Positions 1 to 8,470 of a stretch of DNA of 64,000 nt are shown here, in pieces (within the stretch, counting starts at the first letter, position 1; every line of letters begins with the position of its first letter). This stretch comes from Micromonospora echinaurantiaca (GTDB taxonomy: Bacteria > Actinomycetota > Actinomycetes > Mycobacteriales > Micromonosporaceae). The position numbers and the translations under genes were made by a program. The stretch spans positions 7,087,501 through 7,151,500 of the forward strand of contig NZ_LT607750.1 in NCBI RefSeq assembly GCF_900090235.1. Reading direction: 5' to 3'. The notes below the pieces were generated by a model, which had not been told where the DNA came from, ran no database searches, and saw nothing but the letters and a program-made list of their open reading frames with translations.

Positions 1-542
1 ACCCGTACGCCGTGCCGCTCGGCCGGCCGGACCTCGGCCAGTGACCGGCCGGTGAGGCTCTGCGGGGTGCGTACCTTGGCGATGGCGAAGTCCGCGCCGA
101 ACTCGATGAAGTCGAGCATCTTGCTGACGATCAGGTGAGCCACCCGTTCCCCGGTCTCCGCCTCCGGGAAGATCACGTGGTGCGCTCCCACCGAGGCGAG
201 GATCTTGGCGTGCTTGGTCGAGGTGGCCCGGGCCCAGACCTGCGGCCCGCCGAGCTCGACCAGGGCCAGCACGGCGAGCACACTGGCCTCGACCGAGGCG
301 CCGATGGCGACCACCGCGCTCTGGAAGTCGGACGCGCCGAGCTGACGCAGCGCGTCCTCCTCGGTGGCGTCGGCCTGCACCACCCGGTCGAGCTGGTCGG
401 ACCAGCGCTGCACGAGTTCGGGGTTGCGGTCGACGGCCAGCACCTCGTGGCCGAGATGGGTCAGCGACTCGGCCAGGTAGCCGCCGAACCGGCCCAGCCC
501 GATCACCAGGATGCCGCCGTCGTTGGTGCTGTCAGCCGACAA
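1..542 (-). CDS. trkA: TrkA-family potassium uptake regulator (partial, cut by window edge)
   Basis: Cytosolic RCK subunit that binds NAD(H)/nucleotides and gates the membrane K+ transporter encoded just upstream. About 180 residues are visible; the C-terminus lies beyond position 1. The N-terminus has the Rossmann motif GLGRFG at residues 15-20, an acidic residue at the end of beta-2 (LAVDRN), and the DATEED segment typical of RCK_N; a TrkA_C domain begins near the edge (KVRTPQSLTGRSLAE). The start is chosen as TTG at 542, because no ATG or GTG precedes the Rossmann strand and a GAGGAG lies just upstream. That start overlaps the trkH 3' end by 11 bases, implying translational coupling. Function is a family assignment. 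Confidence 0.88.
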   Translation of the reverse strand, partial: MSADSTNDGGILVIGLGRFGGYLAESLTHLGHEVLAVDRNPELVQRWSDQLDRVVQADATEEDALRQLGASDFQSAVVAIGASVEASVLAVLALVELGGPQVWARATSTKHAKILASVGAHHVIFPEAETGERVAHLIVSKMLDFIEFGADFAIAKVRTPQSLTGRSLAEVRPAERHGVR

Positions 543-1866
543 TGGGTTGCTCCTCGGGATAGCGGTAGAGCCGTCGCCGGGTGTTCAGGGCGATCGCCGA
601 CCCGAGGGTGAGCGGCCCGACGCGGCCGATGTACATCAGGGCGATGAGGGCGAGCTGCCCGCTCTCCGGCAGCATGGGGGCGACGCCGACGGAGAGCCCG
701 GTGGTGCTGAACGCCGAGGTCACCTCGAACAGCGCGGCGTAGAAGGGCACCCCCTCCGTCATCACGATCAGTCCCACCGTGCCGGCCACCACCAGCGCGA
801 CGCTGATCAGTGCCACGGTGATCGCCTGCCGTTGGCTGGCGGTGGCCACCCGGCGATGCCCGATCGTCACGTCCGGCTCGCCGCGCAGCTCGGCCCAGAT
901 GACGAACGCGAGCAGGAAGAACGTGGCCACCTTGATCCCGCCGGCGGTGCTGGCGCTGCCACCACCGATGAACATCAGCGCGACCAAGGTGGGGTACGTC
1001 TCCTCGCCGAGGCTGGTGGTGTCGAGCACGTTGAACCCGCCGGTGCGGATGAAGGCGTCCTGGGTGAACGCCGCGAGCAGCTTGTCCGGCCAGCCGAGCT
1101 GGCCGAGGGTGCGCGGGTTGCCCCACTCCACCACGAGCAGGGCGAGGAAGCCGACCAGGAGCAGCACCAGGCTGCCCCAGACGGTCAGCTTGGTGCCGAC
1201 CGCCCAGCGGGCCGGCTGGCGCCACTCCCGGACCGCCTCGAACAGCGCCGGGAAGCCGAGCCCGCCGATGATCGCGCCGATGGCCAGCGGCAGGGTGACC
1301 CAGGCGTCGGTGGAGAAGCCGACCAGGTTGTCGGTGTAGAGCGCGAAGCCGCCGTTGTTGAAGCCCTGCACGGCGTGGAAGACGCCGTGCCAGAGCGCCC
1401 GGCCCAGCGGGTAGTCGTAGCTGACGGCCAGCCGGACCGTGAGGATCGCCGCGATCACCGCCTCGCAGATCAGCGAGGTGGCGGCGATGCGCATGAGCAG
1501 CCGGCGTACGTCGCCGAACCCGAACTCCTGGGTCTCGGCCTGCACCAGCAGCCGGTTGCGCAGCCCGAGGCGCCGGGCCACCACCAGGATCACCAGGGTC
1601 GCTCCGGTGACGATGCCGATCCCGCCGACCTGGGTGAGCACGGTGATCATCGCGAGGCCGAACTCGTTCCAGTAGTTCGGGGTGTCGACCACCGCCATGC
1701 CGGTCACCGACACCGCCGAGGTCGCGGTGAACAGCGCGGTGACGAACGGGGTGTACCGGTGCTCACTGGTCGCCCAGGGCAGCATCAGCAGGGCGGTGCC
1801 GAGCAGGATCGTCGCCAGGAAGCCGAACGGCACCAGCCGTACGGGGTGACGAAAGAACCGGCGCAC
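532..1866 (-). CDS. trkH: TrkH/KtrB-family potassium transporter membrane subunit
   Basis: Integral membrane K+ translocation subunit, 444 residues, working with the RCK protein encoded downstream. All four P-loop filter repeats are visible in order: SVTGMAV, NNGGFAL, RTGGFNV and STTGLSVG, each with the conserved filter glycine, separated by hydrophobic M1/M2 helices. The length fits KtrB/TrkH of Gram-positives. The GTG start at 1866 is chosen because AGGAAG lies 7 bases before it; an in-frame extension upstream would run antisense into the glycerophosphodiesterase gene. Na+ versus H+ coupling cannot be decided from sequence. Confidence 0.92.
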   Translation of the reverse strand: MRRFFRHPVRLVPFGFLATILLGTALLMLPWATSEHRYTPFVTALFTATSAVSVTGMAVVDTPNYWNEFGLAMITVLTQVGGIGIVTGATLVILVVARRLGLRNRLLVQAETQEFGFGDVRRLLMRIAATSLICEAVIAAILTVRLAVSYDYPLGRALWHGVFHAVQGFNNGGFALYTDNLVGFSTDAWVTLPLAIGAIIGGLGFPALFEAVREWRQPARWAVGTKLTVWGSLVLLLVGFLALLVVEWGNPRTLGQLGWPDKLLAAFTQDAFIRTGGFNVLDTTSLGEETYPTLVALMFIGGGSASTAGGIKVATFFLLAFVIWAELRGEPDVTIGHRRVATASQRQAITVALISVALVVAGTVGLIVMTEGVPFYAALFEVTSAFSTTGLSVGVAPMLPESGQLALIALMYIGRVGPLTLGSAIALNTRRRLYRYPEEQPIVG

Positions 1867-2010
1867 CAGACAATCTTCCTGTTCCACCCGGATCGGGGTG
1901 GAGAAACCGGTATCCCGGGAGGGTTCACCTGTCGGCCAGTCGTCGACCAACTGCCGGACAACCCTGACCGGTCTGCTGTGGGCGTTCCTCGACGACGACA
2001 GGAGACCGCG

Positions 2011-3153
2011 TTGCGACGTACCCTTTCCGCCCTCGGCCTGGCCGGAGCCGTGCTCGCGGCCGTGGTGGCCGTGCCGATCATGGACGCGTCGGCCAGCCCG
2101 GCGGCCGGTCCGGCGGCCGGTCCGGTGGCCGGAGCCGAGCGGGCCGGCAACCGCCCGTTGGTGGTCGCCCACCGCGGCGCCAGCGGCTACCGGCCCGAGC
2201 ACACCCTGGCGGCGTACCGGCTGGCCATCCGGCAGGGCGCGGACTTCATCGAGCCGGACCTGGTCTCCACCTCGGACGGCGTGCTGGTCGCCCGGCACGA
2301 GAACGAGATCTCCGGCACCACCGACGTGGCCACCCGTGCCGAGTTCGCCGCCCGCCGGACCACGAAGACCATCGACGGCACCCGGGTGACCGGCTGGTTC
2401 ACCGAGGACTTCACGCTCGCCGAGCTGAAGACGCTGCGGGCCAAGGAGCGGCTGCCGCAGGTGCGGGTGACCGGCACCGCCTTCGACGGCCGGTTCGAGG
2501 TGCCCACGCTCCAGGAGGTCATCGACCTCGCCCGGGCCGAGGGGCGGGCGCGGGGCCGCACCATCGGCGTCTACCCGGAGACCAAGCACCCGACCTACTT
2601 CGCCTCGATCGGGCTGCCGCTGGAGGAGCCGCTGGTGAAGGTGCTGCGGGCGAACCAGCTGACCCGGAAGAACTCGCCGGTGATCGTGCAGTCCTTCGAG
2701 ACGGCGAACCTGCGCAAGCTGGACCGGATGATCGACGTCCGGCTCGCCCAGTTGCTCGACGCCACCGGGCGCCCGTACGACTTCACCGTCGCCGGCGACG
2801 CCCGCACCTACCAGGACCTGGCGAAGCCGGCCGGCCTGGCGTGGATCGCCCGGTACGCCGACGGCGTCGGGGCGAACAAGAACCTGATCGTCCCGCGGGA
2901 CGCCGCCGGGAACCTGCTCGCCCCGACCACCCTGGTCCGCGACGCGCACCGGGAGCGGCTGGTGGTGCACGCCTGGACGTTCCGCGCCGAGAACCAGTTC
3001 CTGCCGGCCAACCTCCGGATCGGCACCGACCCGAACGCCCGCGGCGACATCCAGGCCGAGTACGAACTCTTCTTCGGCCTGGGCCTGGACGGGGTCTTCG
3101 CCGACCACCCGGACACCGCCGTCGCGGCCCGCGCCGGCCTCGCCCAGCGCTGA
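2011..3153 (+). CDS. secreted glycerophosphodiester phosphodiesterase
   Basis: Hydrolyses glycerophosphodiesters to glycerol-3-phosphate and an alcohol, probably outside the membrane. The 380-residue protein starts at TTG 2011, with AGGAG 7 bases before it. It opens with Arg-Arg and a hydrophobic stretch (about residues 5-24) that looks like a signal peptide, then an Ala/Gly/Pro spacer. The GDPD catalytic signature follows: VVAHRGASGYRPEHT (about 51-65), FIEPDLV (about 80), RHENEI (about 95) and a later YPETKHP segment, all typical of the GlpQ-type large subgroup. It is divergent from trkH, with about 144 bases between them. Confidence 0.9.
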   Translation: MRRTLSALGLAGAVLAAVVAVPIMDASASPAAGPAAGPVAGAERAGNRPLVVAHRGASGYRPEHTLAAYRLAIRQGADFIEPDLVSTSDGVLVARHENEISGTTDVATRAEFAARRTTKTIDGTRVTGWFTEDFTLAELKTLRAKERLPQVRVTGTAFDGRFEVPTLQEVIDLARAEGRARGRTIGVYPETKHPTYFASIGLPLEEPLVKVLRANQLTRKNSPVIVQSFETANLRKLDRMIDVRLAQLLDATGRPYDFTVAGDARTYQDLAKPAGLAWIARYADGVGANKNLIVPRDAAGNLLAPTTLVRDAHRERLVVHAWTFRAENQFLPANLRIGTDPNARGDIQAEYELFFGLGLDGVFADHPDTAVAARAGLAQR

Positions 3154-3164
3154 CCCGTCCGCAC

Positions 3165-3201
3165 CGCCGGCCCGTCACCTCGCTCAGGTGGCGGGCCGGC
3201 G
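3165..3201 (+). terminator. hairpin terminator after the glycerophosphodiesterase
   Basis: Two 16-base arms (3165-3180 and 3186-3201) pair with one mismatch around a 5-base loop, 11 bases after the stop codon. No T-run follows, as is usual in actinobacteria. The right arm is part of the 19-bp tandem repeat that continues to the next gene. Confidence 0.7.
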
Positions 3202-3257
3202 CTGAGGTGGCGGGCCGGCGCTGAGGTGGCGGGCCGGCGCTCAGGTGGCGCGCCGTG
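3183..3257. repeat. 19-bp tandem repeat, about 3.9 copies
   Basis: Units begin at 3183, 3202, 3221 and 3240. The unit reads CTSAGGTGGCGGGCCGGCG; the last copy is degraded. Most of each unit equals the right arm of the terminator hairpin at 3165-3201, so the 3' arm of a terminator appears to have been amplified. The array fills the gap between convergent genes. Confidence 0.8.
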
Positions 3258-3258
3258 C

Positions 3259-4182
3259 TCAGCCGGCCGCGAACTGCCGCAGCTTGTCCGGGTTGACCAC
3301 GATGAGCAGCAGCTCGATCCGCCCCTCCGGGGCGCTCGGGGTGACCACCGCCTGCGGCGTGCCGTCGGCGTCGGCCACCAGCAGCGCCGGTTCGCCGTTC
3401 GCCTCGACGATCCGGAAGGTCGAGGTACGCCAGTACTTGCGCCAGACGTTGTCCAGCAGGTTCGTGACCCGGGCGGGCCCGTGGACGTCCTTGCGTGCGG
3501 CGGCCACCCGGCCGCCACCGTCGGAGCGGGCGACCACGTCCTCGGCGAGGAGCTGTTCCAACCGGGCCAGGTTCCCGTCCCGGGCCGCCGCGACGAACGT
3601 CTCGACCAGCCGCCGCCGCTCACCGCGGGACGCGGGGGAGGACCGTTGCGAGGCCAGGTGCCGCCGAGCCCGGCTGAGCAGTTGCCGGGCGTTCGCCTCG
3701 GTGGTGTCGAGGACCTCGGCGATCTGTCGGTGCGAGTAGTCGAACGCCTCCCGCAGCACGTACGCGGCCCGCTCGGTCGGGGTGAGCCGCTCCAGCAGCA
3801 GCAGGACGGCGGCGTCCAGCGCCTCGGCCCGTTCGGCGCCGAGGGTCGGGTCCGTGCTGGTGTCCACCGGCTCCGGCAGCCACGGCCCCAGGTACCGCTC
3901 CCGGCGGGCGCGCGCCGAGCCGGCGGCGTTGACCGCCAGCCGGGTGGTGGTGGTGATCAGGAAGGCGGCCGGGTTGTGGACCTTCCGGCGGTCCGTGCCC
4001 TGCCAGCGCAGCCAGGCGTCCTGGACGACGTCCTCGGCCTCGGTGACGCTGGCCAGCATCCGGTAGGCGATGCCGAACAGGCGCGGGCGGATGGCGAGGA
4101 ACTCGGTGAGATCGTCGGCCGTCACGGCCGGGCAGCCGGGTGTGGCCGGGGTGCCGTCGACGTCCGCTCGACCGCTCACCAT
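3259..4182 (-). CDS. sigJ: ECF41-group RNA polymerase sigma factor (SigJ-like)
   Basis: Alternative sigma factor of 307 residues with a C-terminal SnoaL-like extension that in this group regulates activity in place of a separate anti-sigma factor. Sigma-2 is seen as IRPRLFGIAYRMLASVTEAE, sigma-4 as LTPTERAAYVLREAF with an HTH at about 165-190. The three marks of ECF41 are all present: WLPEPV in the linker (about 98), DGGGRV in the extension (about 220) and NPDKLRQF at the end (about 297). ATG 4182 is the most reasonable start; no clear Shine-Dalgarno is seen. It lies 73 bases downstream of its epimerase partner on the same strand, the typical ECF41 arrangement. Confidence 0.9.
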   Translation of the reverse strand: MVSGRADVDGTPATPGCPAVTADDLTEFLAIRPRLFGIAYRMLASVTEAEDVVQDAWLRWQGTDRRKVHNPAAFLITTTTRLAVNAAGSARARRERYLGPWLPEPVDTSTDPTLGAERAEALDAAVLLLLERLTPTERAAYVLREAFDYSHRQIAEVLDTTEANARQLLSRARRHLASQRSSPASRGERRRLVETFVAAARDGNLARLEQLLAEDVVARSDGGGRVAAARKDVHGPARVTNLLDNVWRKYWRTSTFRIVEANGEPALLVADADGTPQAVVTPSAPEGRIELLLIVVNPDKLRQFAAG

Positions 4183-4255
4183 GTGCCCAAACGTAGCGGG
4201 CGCCGCGGTGGACCGGCGGAGGAGCCCGGCCCACCGCGTGCGGGGGAGACCGGGT

Positions 4256-5011
4256 CTACGCCCGCTGGCCGGCCCGCTGGCGCCACTGCGCCACCGTCGT
4301 CGTGCCCTTCCGCGCGCCATCGGCGGTCACCAGGGACCGCTCATCCAGCCGGGCACCGAAGTACCGGGCCTCCGGGTCGGTGACGACCTCCTTCGACTCC
4401 CCCTGTGCGGCGAGGGTGTCCCGGCCGAGCTCGTCGAGCCGGAACTGCTCCGGTCCACCGACCTCGACCACGCCGTTCACCGGGTCGCCGAGGCTGACCT
4501 CGGCGACCGTTGCCGCGACATCGTCGGCCGCGATCGGCTGGATGAGCGCCGGCGAGAGGTGGACGATGTCCCCGTCGGCTCCGGCCGCGACGATGCCCGG
4601 GACGAACTCGATGAACTGCGTGGCCCGGACGATCGAGTACGGGATGTCGGCGGAGCTCACGAGCTTCTCCTGGGCGACCTTCGCCCGCATGTACCCGCTG
4701 TCCGGAATGCGGTCGCAGTTGACGATGGACAGCGCCACGTAGTGGGCCACGCCCGCCTCGGCCCCGGCGGCGAGCAGGGTGCGGGTGGAGGTCTGGAAGA
4801 AGTCCAGCACTGCGGAGTCCTCGAACGACGGGGAGTTGGACACGTCGACGACGACGTCCGCGCCGGCGAGCACCTCCTTGACGCCCTCACCGCTGAGGGT
4901 GTTGACGCCGGTCTTGGGCGCCGCGGCGACCGCCTCGTGGCCCTGCCCTTCCAGGATGGCCACGACCTTGCTGCCGATGAGTCCGGTGCCGCCGATGACG
5001 ACGATCTTCAT
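4256..5011 (-). CDS. NAD(P)-binding SDR/epimerase-type protein (COE partner of ECF41)
   Basis: Atypical short-chain dehydrogenase of the NmrA/epimerase type, 251 residues, with the N-terminal dinucleotide motif GGTGLIG at residues 7-13. Catalytic Tyr is probably in the SGYMRAK segment. Start ATG 5011 has GGGAAGAG upstream. Known biology: ECF41 sigma factors are usually encoded next to a carboxymuconolactone decarboxylase, oxidoreductase or epimerase (COE), and the promoter of that gene is their target. This gene matches that role, and a matching promoter precedes it. The substrate is unknown. Confidence 0.87.
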   Translation of the reverse strand: MKIVVIGGTGLIGSKVVAILEGQGHEAVAAAPKTGVNTLSGEGVKEVLAGADVVVDVSNSPSFEDSAVLDFFQTSTRTLLAAGAEAGVAHYVALSIVNCDRIPDSGYMRAKVAQEKLVSSADIPYSIVRATQFIEFVPGIVAAGADGDIVHLSPALIQPIAADDVAATVAEVSLGDPVNGVVEVGGPEQFRLDELGRDTLAAQGESKEVVTDPEARYFGARLDERSLVTADGARKGTTTVAQWRQRAGQRA

Positions 5012-5065
5012 GATCGATCTCTTCCCTTCCTGCCGCGGCATCTCACGCCGCAGTCAAGCACCTAC

Positions 5066-5092
5066 GACCGGCCAGGGCGGCGATTCGTGACA
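5066..5092 (-). promoter_or_regulatory. candidate ECF41-type promoter for the COE gene
   Basis: On the minus strand TGTCACG (5092-5086), then exactly 16 bases, then GGTC (5069-5066). The published ECF41 consensus is TGTCACA-N16-CGTC, so 6 of 7 and 3 of 4 positions match. It is 55 bases upstream of the COE start, leaving a short leader, and would make the sigma-COE operon self-activated. Confidence 0.6.
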
Positions 5093-5750
5093 ACCGGTCA
5101 GCCATTCGTGAGCTGGCCCATCCCCGCGGCGGTGACAGGTGCCCGAGGACGCTGTCGAGCTGCCCCACGCACACCGCCGGGGCGTCCCGCCGGGCACTCG
5201 CGAAGATCGCGCTGTTTCCTTGTTGTAGTGGCCTCGGACGCGATGGGAGGCCACTACAACAAGGATCGAGCGGGATCCTGCTGCTTCGCCTGGCCGGAAC
5301 CCGGGGACGGTCAGCGGATCCGTGCTCCCTGCCCAGGGGCAGCTCGACAGGACGGTAGCGGGTCCGGACCGGGGTGACCGCAAGATCGCCCGCCGGGCAC
5401 CCGAAAGTGGTGGGAAGGCTCAGCTCGCGATCGTGCGGCAGGGACAGCGCCGTCGGCCGGGTGGCGGCTCGGCACGCCCGGACGGCCGACCCCGGCGGGC
5501 GGTACGTCCCGGCGGGGCACCACGCTCGGTGGGGGTCGGTGGCGGGGTGCGACACATGCCCGGTTTCGGCCATGGCTGCCGCGCCCATCGCGGCGGCAGG
5601 CCGTCACTGCCCCAGGTCGGCGGCTGTTACGGTCGGCCACCCGACCCCTGTTACTTGTGTGTTTCGGCCACATAGCCCGTGCGTGACGTCACTTCTAGCG
5701 TGAGCCGACAAATGAGTTCCCTTCCCTCCGAGTCCTCACGTGGAGTCGCA
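5093..5750. other. long intergenic region between divergent operons
   Basis: About 660 bases with no convincing gene. It holds a strong inverted repeat (5217-5265) and a 10-bp perfect palindrome GTGACGTCAC at 5683-5692, 58 bases before the ABC operon start, which could be an operator. Open frames here lack a Shine-Dalgarno sequence and recognisable domains. Confidence 0.6.
5217..5265. repeat. perfect 18-bp inverted repeat (hairpin element)
   Basis: Arms 5217-5234 (TCCTTGTTGTAGTGGCCT) and 5248-5265 are perfect reverse complements around a 13-base loop. The arms are AT-richer than the surroundings. Because it lies between divergent genes it is unlikely to be a simple terminator; it looks like an interspersed palindromic element. 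Confidence 0.85.
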
Positions 5751-6956
5751 ATGACGGTCCGGACGACGCGGCGGGTGTTCCTGTCCACCGCCACGATGAT
5801 GGCCGCGGCGCTCGCCGCCACGGCCTGTGGCAGCCCGCAGGACACCGCCTCCGGCGGCGGCGACAGCACCGCCCCGGTCAAGGTTGGCCTGGTCTACTCC
5901 CAGTCGGGAGCGCTGGCCAGCTACGGCAAGCAGTACATCGAGGGGTTCAAGGCCGGCCTCGACTTCGCCACCAAGGGCACCAACAAGGTCGGCGACCGGT
6001 CCATCGAGATCACCGAGGTCGACGACGCCGGCGACCCGGCGAAGGCGGTCTCCGCGGCCAAGGACCTGATCGGCAAGGGACACAAGATCATCGCCGGTTC
6101 GACCGCGTCCGGGGTGGCCCTCCAGGTCGCGCCGATCGCCGCGCAGAACAAGGTGCTGTTCATCTCCGGGCCGGCCGCGACCGACGCGGTGACCGGCGCG
6201 AACAAGTACACCTTCCGGTCCGGCCGGCAGTCGTACCAGGACGTGCTCACCGCGAAGTCGTTCATCGGCGACCCGGCCGGCAAGAAGGTCGTGGTCTTCG
6301 CCCAGGACGGCGCCTTCGGCGACGCCAACGAGGCGGCCGTGAAGACCGTCATCGGCGGTGCCGGCGCCACCGTCAGCAGCGTCCGGGCCCCGGCCAGCGC
6401 CACCGAGTTCACCCCGTTCGCCAGCCAGATCAAGGCCGCCAAGCCGGACCTGCTCTTCGTCGCCTGGGCCGGCACCACCGCCCCGGCCATGTGGCAGACC
6501 CTCGACCAGCAGGGCGTGCTCTCCTCGACCACGGTCGTCACCGGCCTGGACATCCGCGCCAGCTGGCCGACCTTCGGCGCCGCCGGCAGCAAGATCTCGT
6601 TCCTGTCGCACTACTTCGACGGGGCCAGCGACAACGAGGCAACCAAGGCCGCCAAGGCCAAGATCCCGGGCGGCACGCTCGACCTGTTCCACCCGGACGG
6701 CTTCGCCGCCGCGCAGATGGTCGTCCGCGCCGTGCAGGAGGGTGGCGACGACGTCGAGAAGATGGTCACCGCGCTGGAGGGCTGGAGCTTCGACGGCGTG
6801 AAGGGCAAGATGACCATCCGCGCCGAGGACCACGCCCTGCTCCAGCCGATGTTCCAGGCCAAGCTGACCGGCAGCGGCACCACCTTCACGGCCACCGCGC
6901 AGAAGAGCCTCACCGGCGACGAGAGCGCGCCGCCGGCCGTGGCGATGAAGGGCTGA
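5751..6956 (+). CDS. ABC transporter substrate-binding lipoprotein (branched-chain amino acid type)
   Basis: Extracellular lipid-anchored binding protein of 401 residues, of the LivJ/HAAT type. ATG 5751 has GGAG 5 bases upstream; an upstream in-frame ATG would add an unconvincing leader. The N-terminus has TRRVFL, which resembles a twin-arginine motif, a hydrophobic stretch and lipobox ATAC with lipidated Cys26. The mature part begins VKVGLVYSQSGALASYG and has the KAVSAAKDLI and IIAGSTASG segments of type I periplasmic binding folds. It is the first gene of a five-gene importer operon. Ligand is inferred from the family only; amides or aromatic compounds are possible. Confidence 0.9.
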   Translation: MTVRTTRRVFLSTATMMAAALAATACGSPQDTASGGGDSTAPVKVGLVYSQSGALASYGKQYIEGFKAGLDFATKGTNKVGDRSIEITEVDDAGDPAKAVSAAKDLIGKGHKIIAGSTASGVALQVAPIAAQNKVLFISGPAATDAVTGANKYTFRSGRQSYQDVLTAKSFIGDPAGKKVVVFAQDGAFGDANEAAVKTVIGGAGATVSSVRAPASATEFTPFASQIKAAKPDLLFVAWAGTTAPAMWQTLDQQGVLSSTTVVTGLDIRASWPTFGAAGSKISFLSHYFDGASDNEATKAAKAKIPGGTLDLFHPDGFAAAQMVVRAVQEGGDDVEKMVTALEGWSFDGVKGKMTIRAEDHALLQPMFQAKLTGSGTTFTATAQKSLTGDESAPPAVAMKG

Positions 6957-6959
6957 ACC

Positions 6960-7703
6960 ATGCTCGCCACCCGCGGTCTGACCTGGCGGATCGGTGAGGT
7001 CGCCATCGTCGACAGCGTCTACCTCGACCTGGCGCCCGGGGAGTTCCTCGGCGTCATCGGGCCGAACGGCGCCGGCAAGACCTCACTGTTCAACCTGATC
7101 ACCGGCCTGCGCCGGGCCACGGAAGGACGGGTCACCCTCGACGGGCAGGACATCTCGTCCCTGCCGCCGCACCGGCGGGCCCGTCTCGGACTCGGTCGTA
7201 CCTTCCAGGCGTCCTCGGTCTTCGGCTCGCTCAGCGTGCGGGAGAACGTGCGGCTCGCCGTACAGGCGCACCGCGGGGGCTCGATGAAGCTGTGGCGGCG
7301 GGCGGCGGCCGACCGGGAGGTGGCCGCCGCCGCCGACGCGGCGCTGGAGCGCGTCGGCCTCGCCCACCGGGGTGCGGCGCTCGCCGGCACGCTGGCCCAC
7401 GGCGAGAAGCGCAAGCTGGAGATCGCGCTGCTGCTGGCCGGCGAGCCGCGGGTGATGCTGCTCGACGAACCGATGGCCGGGGTCAGCGCCGAGGACGTGC
7501 CGGAACTGGTGACGGTGATCCGTTCGCTGACCGGCGACAGCGGCCGGTCGGTGCTGATGGTGGAGCACCACATGGACGTGATCCTGGAGCTGGCCGACCG
7601 GATCGCCGTGATGCACCACGGCGCGCTGCTGGCCTGCGACACCCCGGAGACGGTGATGGCCAACCCCACCGTGCAAGAGGCCTACCTGGGGGAGTCGCTC
7701 TGA
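6960..7703 (+). CDS. livG: LivG-like ABC transporter ATPase
   Basis: Cytosolic ATPase of the branched-chain amino acid-type importer, 247 residues. Walker A GPNGAGKTS is at about 33-41, the signature is the divergent AHGEKRKLEIA that LivG proteins normally carry, and Walker B VMLLDEP is followed by the LivG hallmark MAGVSAEDV. The ATG follows the preceding stop by three bases, and its own stop overlaps the next ATG (TGATG). Confidence 0.93.
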   Translation: MLATRGLTWRIGEVAIVDSVYLDLAPGEFLGVIGPNGAGKTSLFNLITGLRRATEGRVTLDGQDISSLPPHRRARLGLGRTFQASSVFGSLSVRENVRLAVQAHRGGSMKLWRRAAADREVAAAADAALERVGLAHRGAALAGTLAHGEKRKLEIALLLAGEPRVMLLDEPMAGVSAEDVPELVTVIRSLTGDSGRSVLMVEHHMDVILELADRIAVMHHGALLACDTPETVMANPTVQEAYLGESL

Positions 7704-8470
7704 TGGAACCCGTCCTCAACGTGGAGAACCTGTCGGTCCGGATCGCCGGACTGCACATCCTGCAGGGGGTGTCGTTCACCGTCGCCCCGACCGGCGTCAC
7801 CGTGCTGCTCGGCCGCAACGGGGTCGGCAAGACCACCACCCTGCGCGCCATCGTCGGCCTCACCCCGCGCGGCGGGGAGGTGCGCGGCACCGTCCGGATG
7901 GGCGCGCAGAGCCTGCTGGCCCGGCCGACCCACCGGCTGGTCCGCGGCGGGCTCGGCTACGTGCCCGAGGACCGCTGCGTCTTCGCCGGGCTCACCGTCG
8001 CGGAGAACCTGCGGCTCGCGGAACGGCGCGGCACCACCCCGGCGTACGACAAGGTGTACGCGCTCTTCCCGGAGCTGGACCGGCGCGGCCGGCAGCGTGC
8101 CGGTTCGCTCTCCGGCGGGCAGCAGCAGATGCTCGCCATCGGCCGGGTGCTGCTCAACGACAACCGGCTGCTGCTGGTCGACGAGCCGACCAAGGGGTTG
8201 GCGCCGAAGGTGGTGACCGAGGTGGCCGAGGTGCTGGAACGGGTCGCCGAGTCCGTGCCGGTGCTGCTCGTCGAGCAGAACCTGGCGGTGGTCCGGCGAC
8301 TCGCCCGGGACGCGGTGGTGCTGGCCGCCGGCCAGGTGGCCTGGGCCGGGGACGCGCAGCAGTTGCTGCTGGAGACCGCGCTGACCAAGTCGCTGCTCGG
8401 CGTGGGCTCCGCGGAGGGGCACGCGTCGGCCGCGTCGGGTGGGGCGACCGGGGGGAAGGACGCGCACTGA
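7703..8470 (+). CDS. livF: LivF-like ABC transporter ATPase
   Basis: Second ATPase of the importer, 255 residues. Walker A GRNGVGKTTT is at about 36-45, the signature LSGGQQQM at about 135, Walker B LLLVDEP at about 155 followed by TKGLAPK, which is diagnostic of LivF. Its Ala/Gly-rich tail after about residue 235 is non-conserved. Start and stop overlap the neighbouring genes (TGATG on both sides), so translation of the operon is coupled. Confidence 0.93.
   Translation: MEPVLNVENLSVRIAGLHILQGVSFTVAPTGVTVLLGRNGVGKTTTLRAIVGLTPRGGEVRGTVRMGAQSLLARPTHRLVRGGLGYVPEDRCVFAGLTVAENLRLAERRGTTPAYDKVYALFPELDRRGRQRAGSLSGGQQQMLAIGRVLLNDNRLLLVDEPTKGLAPKVVTEVAEVLERVAESVPVLLVEQNLAVVRRLARDAVVLAAGQVAWAGDAQQLLLETALTKSLLGVGSAEGHASAASGGATGGKDAH

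Noticed and set aside
532..3108. 858-codon minus-strand frame running through the glycerophosphodiesterase gene into trkH
   Set aside because: Only its 3' part from GTG 1866 looks like protein (TrkH); the rest is the antisense of the plus-strand gene.
3183..3257. possible CRISPR array
   Set aside because: Units are directly adjacent with no spacers and too short.
5043..5588. 181-codon minus-strand frame in the long spacer
   Set aside because: No Shine-Dalgarno, no domain, and it runs through the inverted repeat at 5217-5265.
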